DNA of 64,000 nucleotides from Chlorobi bacterium Chlorobi_1 (GCA_900299075.1 OMIK01000035.1:1-64000), one strand, 5' to 3'; counted from the first letter of the stretch, positions 21,980-31,537 are shown. Notes: generated by a model not told the origin, from the sequence alone. Numbers and translations: made by a program.

Positions 21980-22894
21980 TCAATCCTTTTTGGGACGAAG
22001 CACCATGCTGTAGCCGGCCTCGTGCTTCATGATGATCGACTTGCCGCCGTCGCCGTTGACCCTGGCCTCGGAGAAGATGCCGTCGGGCTCGACCCGGGTG
22101 ATCTCCATCTGGCCGATCTCCTTCTTCCTCGGGTAGGCCACGCCGTTGACCTTGACCTGGGAGACCTCGATCACCGTCAGCTCGTCGCCGTTCTTGAACC
22201 CAAGGTCGGAACCGAGCGTGATCAGGAAGCGCTCGCGGCCATCCTCGCGGCTGACCACCTCCACGATGTTCCCCTCAACCGGGAACGCCCCCTTGACGGT
22301 CTCCTTGATCTCTCGCTCGGCATTGTTCAGCGCCTTGAACACCGCCTTGGAAGGGGTGTCCTGGTAGAGGCGGAAAATGCTCAGGAAGCCGCCGCCGGCT
22401 TCGGTTCCGCCGCGCACGTCCTTCGAGAGGACGAGAGTGCCAGAATTGAGGTCGTAGATCTTGATCTGCAGCTCGACCTCGCCGTCGTAGCCCAGGAACT
22501 TCCCCTGGGTGTCGTACTTCTCGCTGATGGAGACGTTCTGCACCTCTCCCGTACAGTAGATGTCCGCTTTCCCGACCGCCCCGAGATCCGTCTGCGCCGT
22601 CCTGGTCTGGTAGCCGAGCATCTGGATCTGCTTCTCGCGCTGCAGCTGCATGACCACGGTCCTGTCCAGGATGGTGAAGCGCTTCAGCTCCGCGAACGCG
22701 TTGATGATCTTCTCCGCGGCCGTCCGGGCGAACTCCGCCGCTTCCTGGCCGAACACGACGTTGTTCTGCCTGATGGTGAAGTCGGCGACAGCAACCCTTT
22801 TCTTCGCAACCAGTTCAGGGCCTTCGGCAAATGCCTGCACGGCCGTGCATGATACCGCCACAAAAACCGCTAGCACAGCAATAAGCTTCCTCAT
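21980..22894 (-). CDS. CsgG-like secreted protein
   Basis: A 304-residue secreted protein: signal peptide MRKLIAVLAVFVAVSCTAVQ, cut after AFA. The Cys16 is not in a good lipobox. The body is a CsgG-type domain, with RVAVADFTIRQNN, a helix AAEFARTAAEKIINAFAELK, RFTILDRTVVMQLQREKQIQ and KADIYCTGEVQNVSIS, followed by a C-terminal module with LGSDLGFKNGDELTVIEV that parallels the C-terminal domain of the next gene. CsgG proteins form outer-membrane secretion pores when lipidated; without a clear lipobox a pore role is uncertain. It is the second gene of the operon. Confidence 0.75.
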   Translation of the reverse strand: MRKLIAVLAVFVAVSCTAVQAFAEGPELVAKKRVAVADFTIRQNNVVFGQEAAEFARTAAEKIINAFAELKRFTILDRTVVMQLQREKQIQMLGYQTRTAQTDLGAVGKADIYCTGEVQNVSISEKYDTQGKFLGYDGEVELQIKIYDLNSGTLVLSKDVRGGTEAGGGFLSIFRLYQDTPSKAVFKALNNAEREIKETVKGAFPVEGNIVEVVSREDGRERFLITLGSDLGFKNGDELTVIEVSQVKVNGVAYPRKKEIGQMEITRVEPDGIFSEARVNGDGGKSIIMKHEAGYSMVLRPKKD

Positions 22895-22967
22895 ATGATT
22901 CCCCTATAAGTTGATTGTATGGATAAGGCGATAGGCGCCGGGGTCTGGTCCCGGCGCTGTGAAGGGG

Positions 22968-24050
22968 TCACTGGACCCCTTTCATCCGAAGCTGTGAGGT
23001 AAGCTCCCTGGCAGCCTGCTCACCGGCCGCCTTCAGTGCGTTGAGCTTCGCGACCCGCGGATCCGGGCCAAGGCCCGAGACCTGCACCGGCCCTACGGAA
23101 GCAACCACTTTCGGGAACTTCATGCGAAGGCTGAGGACCTTTCCGGTGACGGAGACGTAGACGCGGGAGAGCCCGGTAGCCGGTTCGATATCGCTCATGC
23201 CGATATCCAGCGTACCCGTCGCGAAATAGTCGAGGTCGGCCTCACGGCACCCGGCGATGGCATTCCTCCGCGTCTCCGCCGAGATATCGTCGCCCGACTT
23301 GTAGTCGCTCCTGAAGGTCTCGGAGTCCAGCTTGCCGCCTGAGGCATCGTAGACGTCCACGGCGTTGATCACCTCGTAGCCGGACATCGTGAAAACGTTG
23401 TTCATCGCGGTATCGATCTCGTTGACGGTGCTCACATCCCAGAGGATCTCGTCCGCCTTGTTGACCCTCGAACCGCCCACCGTCACCTTTGCGCCGACCG
23501 CCCTCGAGGCCGTACGGCCCACCGCCCCGCTCTCCACCGAAGAGCTCTCCGACTCCTCGTCGGAAACCTCGACTTTGCGCTGGAGGGTGCGGCGCGTGTC
23601 GAACTGCTTCACCTCTTTGGCCTGGCGCGCGACGAACACGAAGGTGATGTTCGACTTCTCGGCTGAAGATCCGGGGGTTGCACCGGCCACCTTCGACATC
23701 TCCTGCTCCAGCGCATTGACATTGATGTGCGCATTGATCTCGACCCGGAAGAACTCGTGCTCCTTGTCCTGGACTTCGTCGACGATGACGTAGTCGATGA
23801 AGAAACGGTCGAGATCCACCTCGACGAACGGCTTTATCCTGTTGAAATTCGTAGCCTTGACCACGTCGAAGGTCGATGCGTACCTGGTAAGGGCATTCAT
23901 CCTGGCGTTCCGGATCGCCTCCGTCCGGGCCTCTTTCTTCGACTGCCCCGCATAGGAGGCCTGGCCGATTCCCGCCTGGGGAAGCGTCTCGGCAGAAACT
24001 GATCCCGTACTGAAAAACAGCAAGGCGAACAACAGGCAGATATACTTCAT
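22968..24050 (-). CDS. Secreted protein with FlgT_N/LPP20-like domain, first gene of envelope operon
   Basis: The 360-residue product has a signal peptide (MKYICLLFALLFFSTGSVSA) and then a module GIGQASYAGQSKKEARTEAI with helix RNARMNALTRYAS, resembling the N-terminal domain of FlgT and LPP20 lipoproteins. The middle is a Ser/Glu-rich low-complexity stretch (SDEESESSSVES), and the C-terminal half contains GCREADLDYFATGTLDIGMS, which has the flavour of a CsgG-like strand. A hairpin (22935-22957) lies just past its stop, before the next gene. AT-rich sequence with TATAAT-like words directly upstream of 24050 suggests the operon promoter. Function unknown. Confidence 0.72.
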   Translation of the reverse strand: MKYICLLFALLFFSTGSVSAETLPQAGIGQASYAGQSKKEARTEAIRNARMNALTRYASTFDVVKATNFNRIKPFVEVDLDRFFIDYVIVDEVQDKEHEFFRVEINAHINVNALEQEMSKVAGATPGSSAEKSNITFVFVARQAKEVKQFDTRRTLQRKVEVSDEESESSSVESGAVGRTASRAVGAKVTVGGSRVNKADEILWDVSTVNEIDTAMNNVFTMSGYEVINAVDVYDASGGKLDSETFRSDYKSGDDISAETRRNAIAGCREADLDYFATGTLDIGMSDIEPATGLSRVYVSVTGKVLSLRMKFPKVVASVGPVQVSGLGPDPRVAKLNALKAAGEQAARELTSQLRMKGVQ

Positions 24051-24304
24051 ATATAATCGCTTATTATTATAAACAACACCATTTCAGAACGATACGAAAC
24101 GATTCAGTATTACCCAAAAACAGCACCCCTCACCACCTGTTGCGTCACCCGCAGCAGATCGGGCGGACATGCTGAAGCACCCCCTGGACAAACAGCGACG
24201 ATTTCCGGGCAGGCATACGGTTTCGTTTCATGAAAATCCCTGGCGTTTTCTATTTTGCGGCAGGAATGGATGGGACTCAACAACGACAAACCAGCGATAT
24301 CGCC

Positions 24305-24655
24305 ATGAAAAGAGAGATCCTCGAAGTCTTCGACAACAGCTACCCCGGCAGGGACTACACCATCGAGATCGTCAACCCCGAATTCACCTCGGTCTGCCCG
24401 AAGACCGGACTGCCCGACTTCGGCACCATCACCATCACCTACGTGCCGGACAGGAGCTGCATCGAGCTCAAGTCCCTCAAGTACTATTTCCTGGAGTTCC
24501 GCAACTCGGGGATCTTCTACGAGAACATCACCAACCGCCTCATCGACGACCTGGTCGCCGTCTGCCGACCGAAAAGCATGACCGTGAAGACCGACTGGAA
24601 CGCCAGGGGCGGCATCACCGAATCGGTCACCGTCTCCTACACCGCCGAGGCCTGA
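24305..24655 (+). CDS. queF: NADPH-dependent 7-cyano-7-deazaguanine reductase (type I)
   Basis: QueF reduces preQ0 to preQ1 in queuosine biosynthesis. The short, unimodular type I form is 116 residues from the ATG at 24305 (MKREILEVFDNSYPG); in-frame ATGs at 24230 and 24266 are less likely because the added sequence is not family-like. Key motifs are PEFTSVCPKTGLPDFGTI with the thioimide-forming Cys, and IELKSLKYYFLEFRN followed by FYENITNRL with the family Glu. It is divergent from the FlgT/CsgG-like operon; the 254 bases between them hold both promoters. Confidence 0.94.
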   Translation: MKREILEVFDNSYPGRDYTIEIVNPEFTSVCPKTGLPDFGTITITYVPDRSCIELKSLKYYFLEFRNSGIFYENITNRLIDDLVAVCRPKSMTVKTDWNARGGITESVTVSYTAEA

Positions 24656-24870
24656 CCCCCGGAAGCGCCGAACGCCGGTTCGGCATCCCCTTCGCCTGGC
24701 AACACGACCATCGCCGTCCCGACATGCCGGGGCGGCACTCGCGGCATCCCGCTGCCTACCGTCACCGCCGGTGACTGCATCAACCCTTCGCGCTCACGAA
24801 CGTTCAACCAGCAGGCTCCTGATAATTGCCGTTACCGGCAAATTCAGGGAGAGGAGATATGGACCCGGCC

Positions 24871-24888
24871 GGCACGGCACGCCGTGCC
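24871..24888. repeat. Short GC palindrome in the queF-pscC gap
   Basis: GGCACGGC and GCCGTGCC are perfect 8-bp arms separated by AC, followed by CCTAC. The 325-base convergent gap between queF and pscC contains this, the pscC terminator and otherwise nothing gene-like. Similar GTAGGGGCACGGC-type words recur in intergenic DNA of many bacteria; that is recollection, not a search. Confidence 0.4.
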
Positions 24889-24918
24889 CCTACGGATGCC
24901 TGGCCGGAAAAGCCCAAT

Positions 24919-24945
24919 AAAAAACCCCGGAGGGTCGCTCCGGGG
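24919..24945 (-). terminator. Intrinsic terminator of pscC
   Basis: On the minus strand a perfect 8-bp stem CCCCGGAG/CTCCGGGG (arms 24938-24945 and 24925-24932) is followed by six T (24924-24919), 36 bases beyond the pscC stop. Confidence 0.88.
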
Positions 24946-24980
24946 CTTTACTGAAAACTGTTCCTCTTCCTGACGGGATC

Positions 24981-25604
24981 TCAGAACTTCTCGTGGATCC
25001 AGATACCGATGGTGTTGGCATCGTCGTCCGAGATGCCGGAGCCGGGGAAGCCCTGCATGCGCTTGACGATCAGGTTGACCTTGCCGGTCTTCTTGTACTT
25101 GGTGTTGAGCAGGTCCTTGACGGAGTCGAGGGTGTGGCACTTGTTGCAGCGGTTGTCGGTCAGGGTCTTGGCTGCGGCGAAGTCGAAGCCGGCCGGTGCC
25201 GGGGGCACGTCGCTGACGGCTGCGGGCTTGGCAAGGAAGTCGTTGAGTTCGGCTACCGACCGGATGTACTTGCCGTCGACGGTAGTGGTGCGGCCCTGCT
25301 CCCAGTAGACGCGAAGGCTGAAGAACATCACCATGACGATCACGAAGATGCTGAGCGGGAAGCTGAGGAACCACTTGTCGCTGATCGCCGAGGACATCTT
25401 GCCGAGGCCCATGATGACCAGGGAGGCGCAGAAGATGAGCATGAACCAGCCCATGAAGGACTTGAGCGGAGTTATGATCGGCGAGATGTTCTTTGCCGGC
25501 ACGGAATAGCCGGTGAGGAACGAGACACCGAAGAACATGGCTCCCATTAATGCAGCCCCGCCAACTGCCAGAGCAATAAGCTTACCGTTTGACTTGTTGT
25601 CCAT
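24981..25604 (-). CDS. pscC: Photosystem P840 reaction centre cytochrome c-551 (PscC)
   Basis: PscC is the membrane-anchored monohaem cytochrome that donates electrons to the P840 special pair. From the ATG at 25604 the product is 207 residues: three membrane spans (about 8-33, 50-68 and 79-97), a TTTVDGKYIR linker, and a C-terminal cytochrome domain with haem motif CNKCH (153-157) and probable axial Met183 in KRMQGFPGSGIS. The open frame continues 81 codons upstream, but that part is unrelated. This gene identifies the organism as a green sulfur bacterium. It is divergent from ppc and has its own terminator. Confidence 0.97.
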   Translation of the reverse strand: MDNKSNGKLIALAVGGAALMGAMFFGVSFLTGYSVPAKNISPIITPLKSFMGWFMLIFCASLVIMGLGKMSSAISDKWFLSFPLSIFVIVMVMFFSLRVYWEQGRTTTVDGKYIRSVAELNDFLAKPAAVSDVPPAPAGFDFAAAKTLTDNRCNKCHTLDSVKDLLNTKYKKTGKVNLIVKRMQGFPGSGISDDDANTIGIWIHEKF

Positions 25605-25649
25605 GACTGGTAATTGAAATTTGGTGTTAGCCGCTTGCGCTTGAAAGAA

Positions 25650-25679
25650 ATAATGATTCAAGATAAACATTATTGACAA
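25650..25679 (-). promoter_or_regulatory. Candidate sigma70-type promoter of pscC
   Basis: On the minus strand TTGTCA (25679-25674) and CATTAT (25655-25650) are separated by 18 bases, 46 bases before the pscC start, in the AT-rich gap between pscC and ppc. This is consensus matching only. Confidence 0.4.
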
Positions 25680-25809
25680 AGGGGGCAAACAATTAAACTT
25701 CAAAAAGCCGGGGTACGGGAACGGACAGGAAGAGGCCGTCGTTTGGCAACTTCCGCCGTCGTGGTTATGTTGATCATCAAGCCTCCCAAACCTCGCACAG
25801 CATCTGTTT

Positions 25810-28563
25810 ATGATCACTTCAGCCACCAGCGTGGTCGATTTCGACAAAGCGTCGCTCGACTACAGTTTCCTCCTCGACTGCTTCATCGAGGTGCTCCGCG
25901 ACCTCGGCCACGGCGAGATCGCAATGCTGCTGCTCGAAGGGGGGCATCTACAGGGAGCCGCCCCGGGAAGCGTCGAGCGTGCCATCCAGGCATGGTCGGT
26001 CGCCTTCCAGCTCCTGAACATGGCGGAGGAGAACTCCGCCGCCCAGTACCGCCGTTCCCTGGAGTCGAAGGAGGGGGTCGAGCACCTGACCGGCCTCTGG
26101 GGGGCAGCGCTCAGGAACCTCAAGGCCATCGGCCTCACCGAAGGGGCGATCGCTGCGGAGCTGCCATGGATCGAGGTCGAACCGGCCCTGACCGCACACC
26201 CGACCGAAGCCAAGCGGAGGACGGTCCTGGAGCAGCACCGCGAGCTCTACCTGCTTATGGTCAAGCGTGAAAACCGGATGTGGACGCCGGCCGAACAGGA
26301 GGCCATCAGGTCGGAGATCAAGCTGATCCTCGAACGCCTCTGGCGCACCGGGGAGATCCTTTTCGAGAAGCCGTCGGTCGGCACCGAGCGAAGGAATGTG
26401 CTGCACTACCTGCATACGATATTCCCCGACGTGCTCCCCATGCTCGACCGCAGGCTCGAGTACGCCTGGGCGGAGGCAGGGTTCGACCCCGCGGTTACGG
26501 CAGACCCTCGCGCACTCCCCCGCCTCGCCTTCGGCAGCTGGGTAGGCGGCGACCGCGACGGCCATCCGCTCGTCACGGCCGAAACCACCAGGGAGACGCT
26601 GGAGGAGATGCGCCGCCAGGCGCTCACGCTCGTCCGGAAGCACCTGCTCCGGCTCGCTTCCGGGCTGAGCCTCTCGGAAAGGTTCCAGCTGCCCGGTGCG
26701 GGGGTTCCGGAACGCATGGAGGAGCTGGCCGCAGCCCTCGGCCGCCGCAGCGAGGCGGCACTCGCCAGGAACCCGGGGGAGCCGTGGCGCCAGTTCGTCA
26801 ACCTCATGGTCACGGCGATCCCGCCGGCAGACGGAGCGGGTCGCCCTGTGGAAGCAGGCGCTTACCGGCACCATGGCGAGCTGCTCGGAGACCTCGGCCT
26901 GCTGCTTCGTTCGCTCACGGCGATCGGTGCAGGCAACCTCGCGACCGGACTCGTCGCGCCCGTCTACCGCATTGTCCAGACCTTCGGCTTCCACCTCGGC
27001 CGTCTCGATATCCGGCAGAACAGCAGCTTCCACGACCTTGCGCTGTCGCAGCTCATGACCGCTGCCGGGCTCGACGGCGAGGCCTTCCTCGGCTGGGACG
27101 AAGCCCGGCGGCTTGAATTCCTGAACCGCGAGCTGCGCTCCCCCCGCCCCTTCACCCATCCCGACATGCATGCCGGCGCAGAAGCCGAAGCGGTGCTCTC
27201 CTGCTACCGGGTGCTCTTCGATCATGTCCACAACTACGGCCCCGAAGGGATCGGCGCCCTCATCGTCAGCATGACCCGCAGCGTTTCTGACCTGCTGGTG
27301 GTCTACCTCTTCGCCAGGGAGGTCGGCCTGATGACGCCGTGCGCCGAGGGTGATGCCTGCATCCTGCCGGTCGTACCGCTCTTCGAGACGATCGAAGACC
27401 TGCGCAGCAGCCCGGAGATCCTCCGTGAGTTCCTTGCCCACCCCGTCACCATGAGGAGCCTCGAGTGCCAGCGGGCGCTTGCCGGCAGGAGGCGCGCGAC
27501 CCAGCAGGTGATGGTCGGCTACAGCGACAGCAACAAGGACGGCGGCATCGTCGCGAGCCTCTGGAACCTCTACCGCGCCGAGGAGCGCATGATGGAAGCC
27601 GGCCGCGGGCACGGTGTCGACATCCTCTTCTTCCATGGGCGGGGCGGCAGCATCAGCCGCGGTGCTGGCCCGACCCACCGCTTCATCCAGGCACAGCCCC
27701 ACGGGGCGCTGGACGCCGGCCTGAGGGTCACCGAACAGGGCGAGACCATCGCGCAGAAGTACGCCAACCGCATCAGCGCGGCCTACAACCTCGAGCTTTT
27801 CCTGGCCGGCACGGCCGAAGCGAGGCTTAGCCACCGCCACGGAGGGCACCGGCACCACCCGATTGAACAGAGCATGGACTTCCTTGCCGAACGCAGCAAC
27901 CGGGCTTACCGCCAGCTGATCGAAAACCCCGGGCTGATCGGGTTCTTCAGGCAGGCCACCCCTATCGACATCATCGAGTCGAGCCGGATCGGCTCACGGC
28001 CGTCGAGGCGGACCGGCAGCTCGAGCCTTGAGGACCTCAGGGCGATCCCCTGGGTGTTCAGCTGGAACCAGGCACGCTTCTCGCTTTCAGGATGGTACGG
28101 CGCCGGCACAGCGCTGGAGGCGCTGCGTACGGAGCGCCCCGCCGACTTCGAGGCGGTCGTGAAGGGGGACTTCTCCTGGGCCCCATTCAACCACGTGGTG
28201 AGCAACATCGCAGCCAGCATCGCCCTGGTCGACCCCTGGGTCATGGAGCGCTACGCCATGCTGGTCGAGGATGCGGGCATCAGGGAGGAGCTGCTGGGGA
28301 TGATCACCGCCGAGTACCTGCGGACCAGGAGGCTCATCGAGCTCGTCTACGGCGGCCCGCTGGAGGAGAAGCTCTTCAACGTCACCCGCTTCATCGCGAT
28401 GCGGGAGAAGGGGCTCACCATGCTGCACAGCCTGCAGATCGACCTGCTCCAGCGCTGGAGGGAGCTCAGGGCGGCCGGCAGGGCGGCCGAGGCGGAGCTC
28501 CTGCTCCCCGAGCTGCTGCTGACGGTCAACGCCATCTCCGGCGGACTCCGCACCACCGGCTGA
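25810..28563 (+). CDS. ppc: Phosphoenolpyruvate carboxylase
   Basis: PEPC carboxylates PEP with bicarbonate to oxaloacetate, feeding the reductive TCA cycle. The 917-residue chain has the catalytic motifs: LTAHPTEAKRRTV with the essential His, FGSWVGGDRDGHP, LGRLDIRQNSSFH, VGYSDSNKDGGI, and the glycine loop FFHGRGGSISRGAGPTHRF. The C-terminus reads LRTTG where most PEPCs end in QNTG, a small departure. The ATG at 25810 starts a typical N-terminus. A weak GC hairpin with six T (about 28571-28599) follows. The gene is divergent from pscC, a neighbourhood I recall from other Chlorobiaceae. Confidence 0.97.
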   Translation: MITSATSVVDFDKASLDYSFLLDCFIEVLRDLGHGEIAMLLLEGGHLQGAAPGSVERAIQAWSVAFQLLNMAEENSAAQYRRSLESKEGVEHLTGLWGAALRNLKAIGLTEGAIAAELPWIEVEPALTAHPTEAKRRTVLEQHRELYLLMVKRENRMWTPAEQEAIRSEIKLILERLWRTGEILFEKPSVGTERRNVLHYLHTIFPDVLPMLDRRLEYAWAEAGFDPAVTADPRALPRLAFGSWVGGDRDGHPLVTAETTRETLEEMRRQALTLVRKHLLRLASGLSLSERFQLPGAGVPERMEELAAALGRRSEAALARNPGEPWRQFVNLMVTAIPPADGAGRPVEAGAYRHHGELLGDLGLLLRSLTAIGAGNLATGLVAPVYRIVQTFGFHLGRLDIRQNSSFHDLALSQLMTAAGLDGEAFLGWDEARRLEFLNRELRSPRPFTHPDMHAGAEAEAVLSCYRVLFDHVHNYGPEGIGALIVSMTRSVSDLLVVYLFAREVGLMTPCAEGDACILPVVPLFETIEDLRSSPEILREFLAHPVTMRSLECQRALAGRRRATQQVMVGYSDSNKDGGIVASLWNLYRAEERMMEAGRGHGVDILFFHGRGGSISRGAGPTHRFIQAQPHGALDAGLRVTEQGETIAQKYANRISAAYNLELFLAGTAEARLSHRHGGHRHHPIEQSMDFLAERSNRAYRQLIENPGLIGFFRQATPIDIIESSRIGSRPSRRTGSSSLEDLRAIPWVFSWNQARFSLSGWYGAGTALEALRTERPADFEAVVKGDFSWAPFNHVVSNIAASIALVDPWVMERYAMLVEDAGIREELLGMITAEYLRTRRLIELVYGGPLEEKLFNVTRFIAMREKGLTMLHSLQIDLLQRWRELRAAGRAAEAELLLPELLLTVNAISGGLRTTG

Positions 28564-28652
28564 GAAAGGCCGGCAGCGCAAGGGAAACCGCCGTTTTTTG
28601 CTTATCCTGAAAGCATGAGTACCTCAATGATAACCCCCAATCATTGTCCCCC

Positions 28653-30209
28653 ATGCTCACCACGCTCTGCGCCGCGTCGCTCGTCGGCATCGACGCGCTC
28701 AAGGTCGAGATCGAGGCCAACGTCTCCGGCGGCCTCCCCGCCTTCACCGTTGTCGGCCTGCCCGACAACGCCGTCAAGGAGAGCCGGGAGCGCATCCTGA
28801 CCGCCATCCGCAACTCCGGCTTCGAACTCCCCTCGAAGAAGATCACGGTCAACCTCGCCCCGGCGGACGTGCGCAAGGAGGGGACCTCCTTCGACCTCGG
28901 CATCGCCATCGGGCTGCTCGGCTCCCTCTCCGAGCTCCACGGCGGCCTCCAGGGGACGATCGTGATGGGCGAACTGGCCCTGGACGGATCGGTCAGGAGG
29001 ATAAACGGCGCCCTTCCGGTGGCCGTCATGGCCGCAAGGGAGGGGATCGCACGCCTCATCCTGCCGACGGTCAACGCTCCCGAGGCGGCCGTGGCGGTAT
29101 CGGCGGCCGGGGCGGATATCCTGGTCTACGGCGTCGGGAGCCTCAACGAGGCGGTTGCGCTGATCAACGGCGCCTCCGGCATGCAGCCTGTCGCTGTGGA
29201 TGTCGCCGAGCTCTTCTCCGGGGAGCCGGAGTATCCCGTCGACTTCGCCGAGATCAAGGGGCAGCAGGCCGCGAAGAAGGCGCTCGAGATCGCCGCAGGC
29301 GGTGCGCACAACATCCTGATGATCGGGCCGCCCGGAAGCGGCAAGACGCTGCTTGCGAGGGCGATTCCGGGCATCCTCCCGCCGCTCGGCTTCGAGGAGT
29401 CGCTCGAAACCACCAAGATCTACTCGGTGGCGAACCTGCTGGAGCGCGACCGCCCCCTCATGATCTCCAGGCCCTTCAGGAGCCCGCACCACACCTCGAG
29501 CAACATCGCGCTGATCGGCGGGGGCGCCCAGGCGCGGCCCGGCGAGGTGAGCCTGGCGCACAACGGCGTGCTCTTCCTCGACGAGCTGCCGGAGTTCTCG
29601 CGCAGCGCCCTCGAGGTGCTGCGCCAGCCGCTCGAGGACCGGGAGGTCACCGTATCGAGGGCCGCGCTCTCCACCCGCTACCCGGCGGGCTTCATGCTCG
29701 TGGCCGCCATGAACCCGAGCCCCGCCGGGGCCCTCAGGGACAGCGAGGGGCGGCCGACCGCCTCGCCGGAGCAGATCCGGCGCTACCTCTCGAAGATCTC
29801 GGGACCGCTGCTCGACCGCATCGACATCCATATCGACGTGCCGAAGGTGGAGAACGCCGACCTCTTCTCATCCTCGACGGCCGAAAGCTCGAAGGAGGTG
29901 AGGAGCCGGGTGATCGCCGCCCGGAAGGTGCAGCGGGAGCGGTTCGCCGCGCTCGGCTCGCCGGGGCTCTTCACCAATTCGCAGATGCATTCGAAGCTGA
30001 TCCGGCAGTTCTGCCGGCTCGACAGGGCAAGCGAAGCGAAGCTGATGGAGGCGATGAACCGCCTGAACCTCTCGGCCAGGGCGCACGACCGCATCCTCAA
30101 GGTCAGCAGGACCATCGCCGACCTTGAAGGAAGCGAGAAGATCGGGATGGGACATGTCGTCCAGGGCATCCAGTACCGCAACCTGGACCGCGAGTTCTGG
30201 AGCTGCTGA
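28653..30209 (+). CDS. comM: ComM/YifB family Mg-chelatase-like AAA ATPase
   Basis: ComM-type ATPases promote branch migration during natural transformation in some bacteria. The order is an N-terminal Lon-like/ChlI domain (VSGGLPAFTVVGLPDNAVKE, ITVNLAPADVRKEG), Walker A IGPPGSGKTLLARA, Walker B LFLDELPEFSR, sensor VAAMNPSPAG and the C-terminal Mg-chelatase lid with ARAHDRILKVSRTIADLEG. The usual zinc-finger cysteines in the AMNPCPCG region are absent: the motif reads AMNPSPAG. The ATG at 28653 is preferred over TTG at 28644. It ends 35 bases before the convergent island. Confidence 0.93.
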   Translation: MLTTLCAASLVGIDALKVEIEANVSGGLPAFTVVGLPDNAVKESRERILTAIRNSGFELPSKKITVNLAPADVRKEGTSFDLGIAIGLLGSLSELHGGLQGTIVMGELALDGSVRRINGALPVAVMAAREGIARLILPTVNAPEAAVAVSAAGADILVYGVGSLNEAVALINGASGMQPVAVDVAELFSGEPEYPVDFAEIKGQQAAKKALEIAAGGAHNILMIGPPGSGKTLLARAIPGILPPLGFEESLETTKIYSVANLLERDRPLMISRPFRSPHHTSSNIALIGGGAQARPGEVSLAHNGVLFLDELPEFSRSALEVLRQPLEDREVTVSRAALSTRYPAGFMLVAAMNPSPAGALRDSEGRPTASPEQIRRYLSKISGPLLDRIDIHIDVPKVENADLFSSSTAESSKEVRSRVIAARKVQRERFAALGSPGLFTNSQMHSKLIRQFCRLDRASEAKLMEAMNRLNLSARAHDRILKVSRTIADLEGSEKIGMGHVVQGIQYRNLDREFWSC

Positions 30210-30244
30210 ACCCGCTCGGATCAGTGCCCTGGTGGATGGCGTGT

Positions 30245-31537
30245 TCAGTAATACGAGAACCCGTGTAGCGATCTCAACCTCAAGGAAAACAGGAGACCTC
30301 TGACGAACAGCATGAGAACGGATGACACGATCGCCCCGCCAATGCCAAAAAAGTAGACCATCAGGGGGCTGACAAGCATGCCCGCCATGAGGATCCGGCT
30401 CGAGATGGCAGACTCCACCTTTTCATGACCGCCGAATCGGAGAAACGGAGATGCGACCTGCAGGACAGAATTCAGCGCCGCACCGATGAGCACGAATCCC
30501 AGCCAATTCTTGTAAGCAACCATGTCGGCATGAAACCAGCCAAGGATCGCTTCCGCGTTCATCACGAGCGCCCCGCCGACGGAACAGTTTATGATCAACA
30601 GCCAGACGACGCTGCTCACGTATATTTTCCGCAGCGACCCCGAATCGTTCGCAATCGTGGATATCCTCGACGACATGATGTAGTAGAGCGCCGTATAGTT
30701 GACCCAGATTAGCGAGGAGATAAACGTGAGCAGTGAAAATGCGCCCACTGACGCCTCATCATAATCAAAAAACTCCAGGCTCCAGAGTTCGATGATGGAA
30801 ACAAAATTGTTCGCGAGCCCGATAACCAGCATGGGCCGCGAAACGGAGATCCACTCAGGTATGCTCATCTGCATCTTTTCACGAAAGAAATCGAAGGGAA
30901 CCGATTTCAAGGCGATCACGGACTGGATGGCGACGCTTGAAAGCAGGCTGGCCAGCAGCAGGAATATCGCCTCGCAAGCATTCATCGAGGACCTGAAATT
31001 TACCCAGAGGGCTGCTGCCGCAAGGAACAGTACGAACTTCAGCAGTTCGGTCGTGATACTGGACGCGTACTCCCGATGCATGGCCAGCAAAAGGCCGCCG
31101 AACAGTACCAGCACCGAAAGCACCGGGGCAAGTACCATCGCGAAATATGATTCATGAAGAAATTTGTCGAGATGGTAATAGCGGAGGAAAACATCCAGCA
31201 TGAGGGAGGCCGCCGCCACAGAGATCGAGGTGAACAGGCTTAGCCTTAGGTAATAGACCACATAGCCCTTGATCTTTCCCCACTCCTTGCCTTCGAGATA
31301 CCTCGGGATGAACCGGTTGGAACCGGCATCTCCCCCGAAAACGAAGATCATCGAACATATTACCGCAGCGCTCACAGCAACATTGAAATCGCCAAAGCCG
31401 TCGAGGTCCAGGTACCTGGCGAGAAGCTTGTTGACGGCATACTCCGCCGCAAATCCGATATAGAGTATCAGCAGCAGGATCGCATTGCTCATTTCGAAGC
31501 CCCCCTTCCCTGAATTGGTCACGAACATAAAACGCAT
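30245..31537 (-). CDS. Multidrug/oligosaccharide flippase-like membrane protein (MOP superfamily)
   Basis: A polytopic inner-membrane protein of about 430 residues with roughly a dozen hydrophobic spans, beginning SNAILLLILYIGFAAEY and the flippase-like VNKLLARYLDLDGFGDFNV (similar to LLARxLGxxGFG of Wzx proteins). Such proteins move lipid-linked oligosaccharides or small molecules outward. Three ATG starts are possible: 31537, 31528 and 31492, the last with a good AAGGGGGG ribosome site. The first is listed because the conserved region begins just upstream of 31492. It is the last gene of the radical SAM island, 45 bases after the previous gene, and probably exports its product. Confidence 0.75.
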   Translation of the reverse strand: MRFMFVTNSGKGGFEMSNAILLLILYIGFAAEYAVNKLLARYLDLDGFGDFNVAVSAAVICSMIFVFGGDAGSNRFIPRYLEGKEWGKIKGYVVYYLRLSLFTSISVAAASLMLDVFLRYYHLDKFLHESYFAMVLAPVLSVLVLFGGLLLAMHREYASSITTELLKFVLFLAAAALWVNFRSSMNACEAIFLLLASLLSSVAIQSVIALKSVPFDFFREKMQMSIPEWISVSRPMLVIGLANNFVSIIELWSLEFFDYDEASVGAFSLLTFISSLIWVNYTALYYIMSSRISTIANDSGSLRKIYVSSVVWLLIINCSVGGALVMNAEAILGWFHADMVAYKNWLGFVLIGAALNSVLQVASPFLRFGGHEKVESAISSRILMAGMLVSPLMVYFFGIGGAIVSSVLMLFVRGLLFSLRLRSLHGFSYY

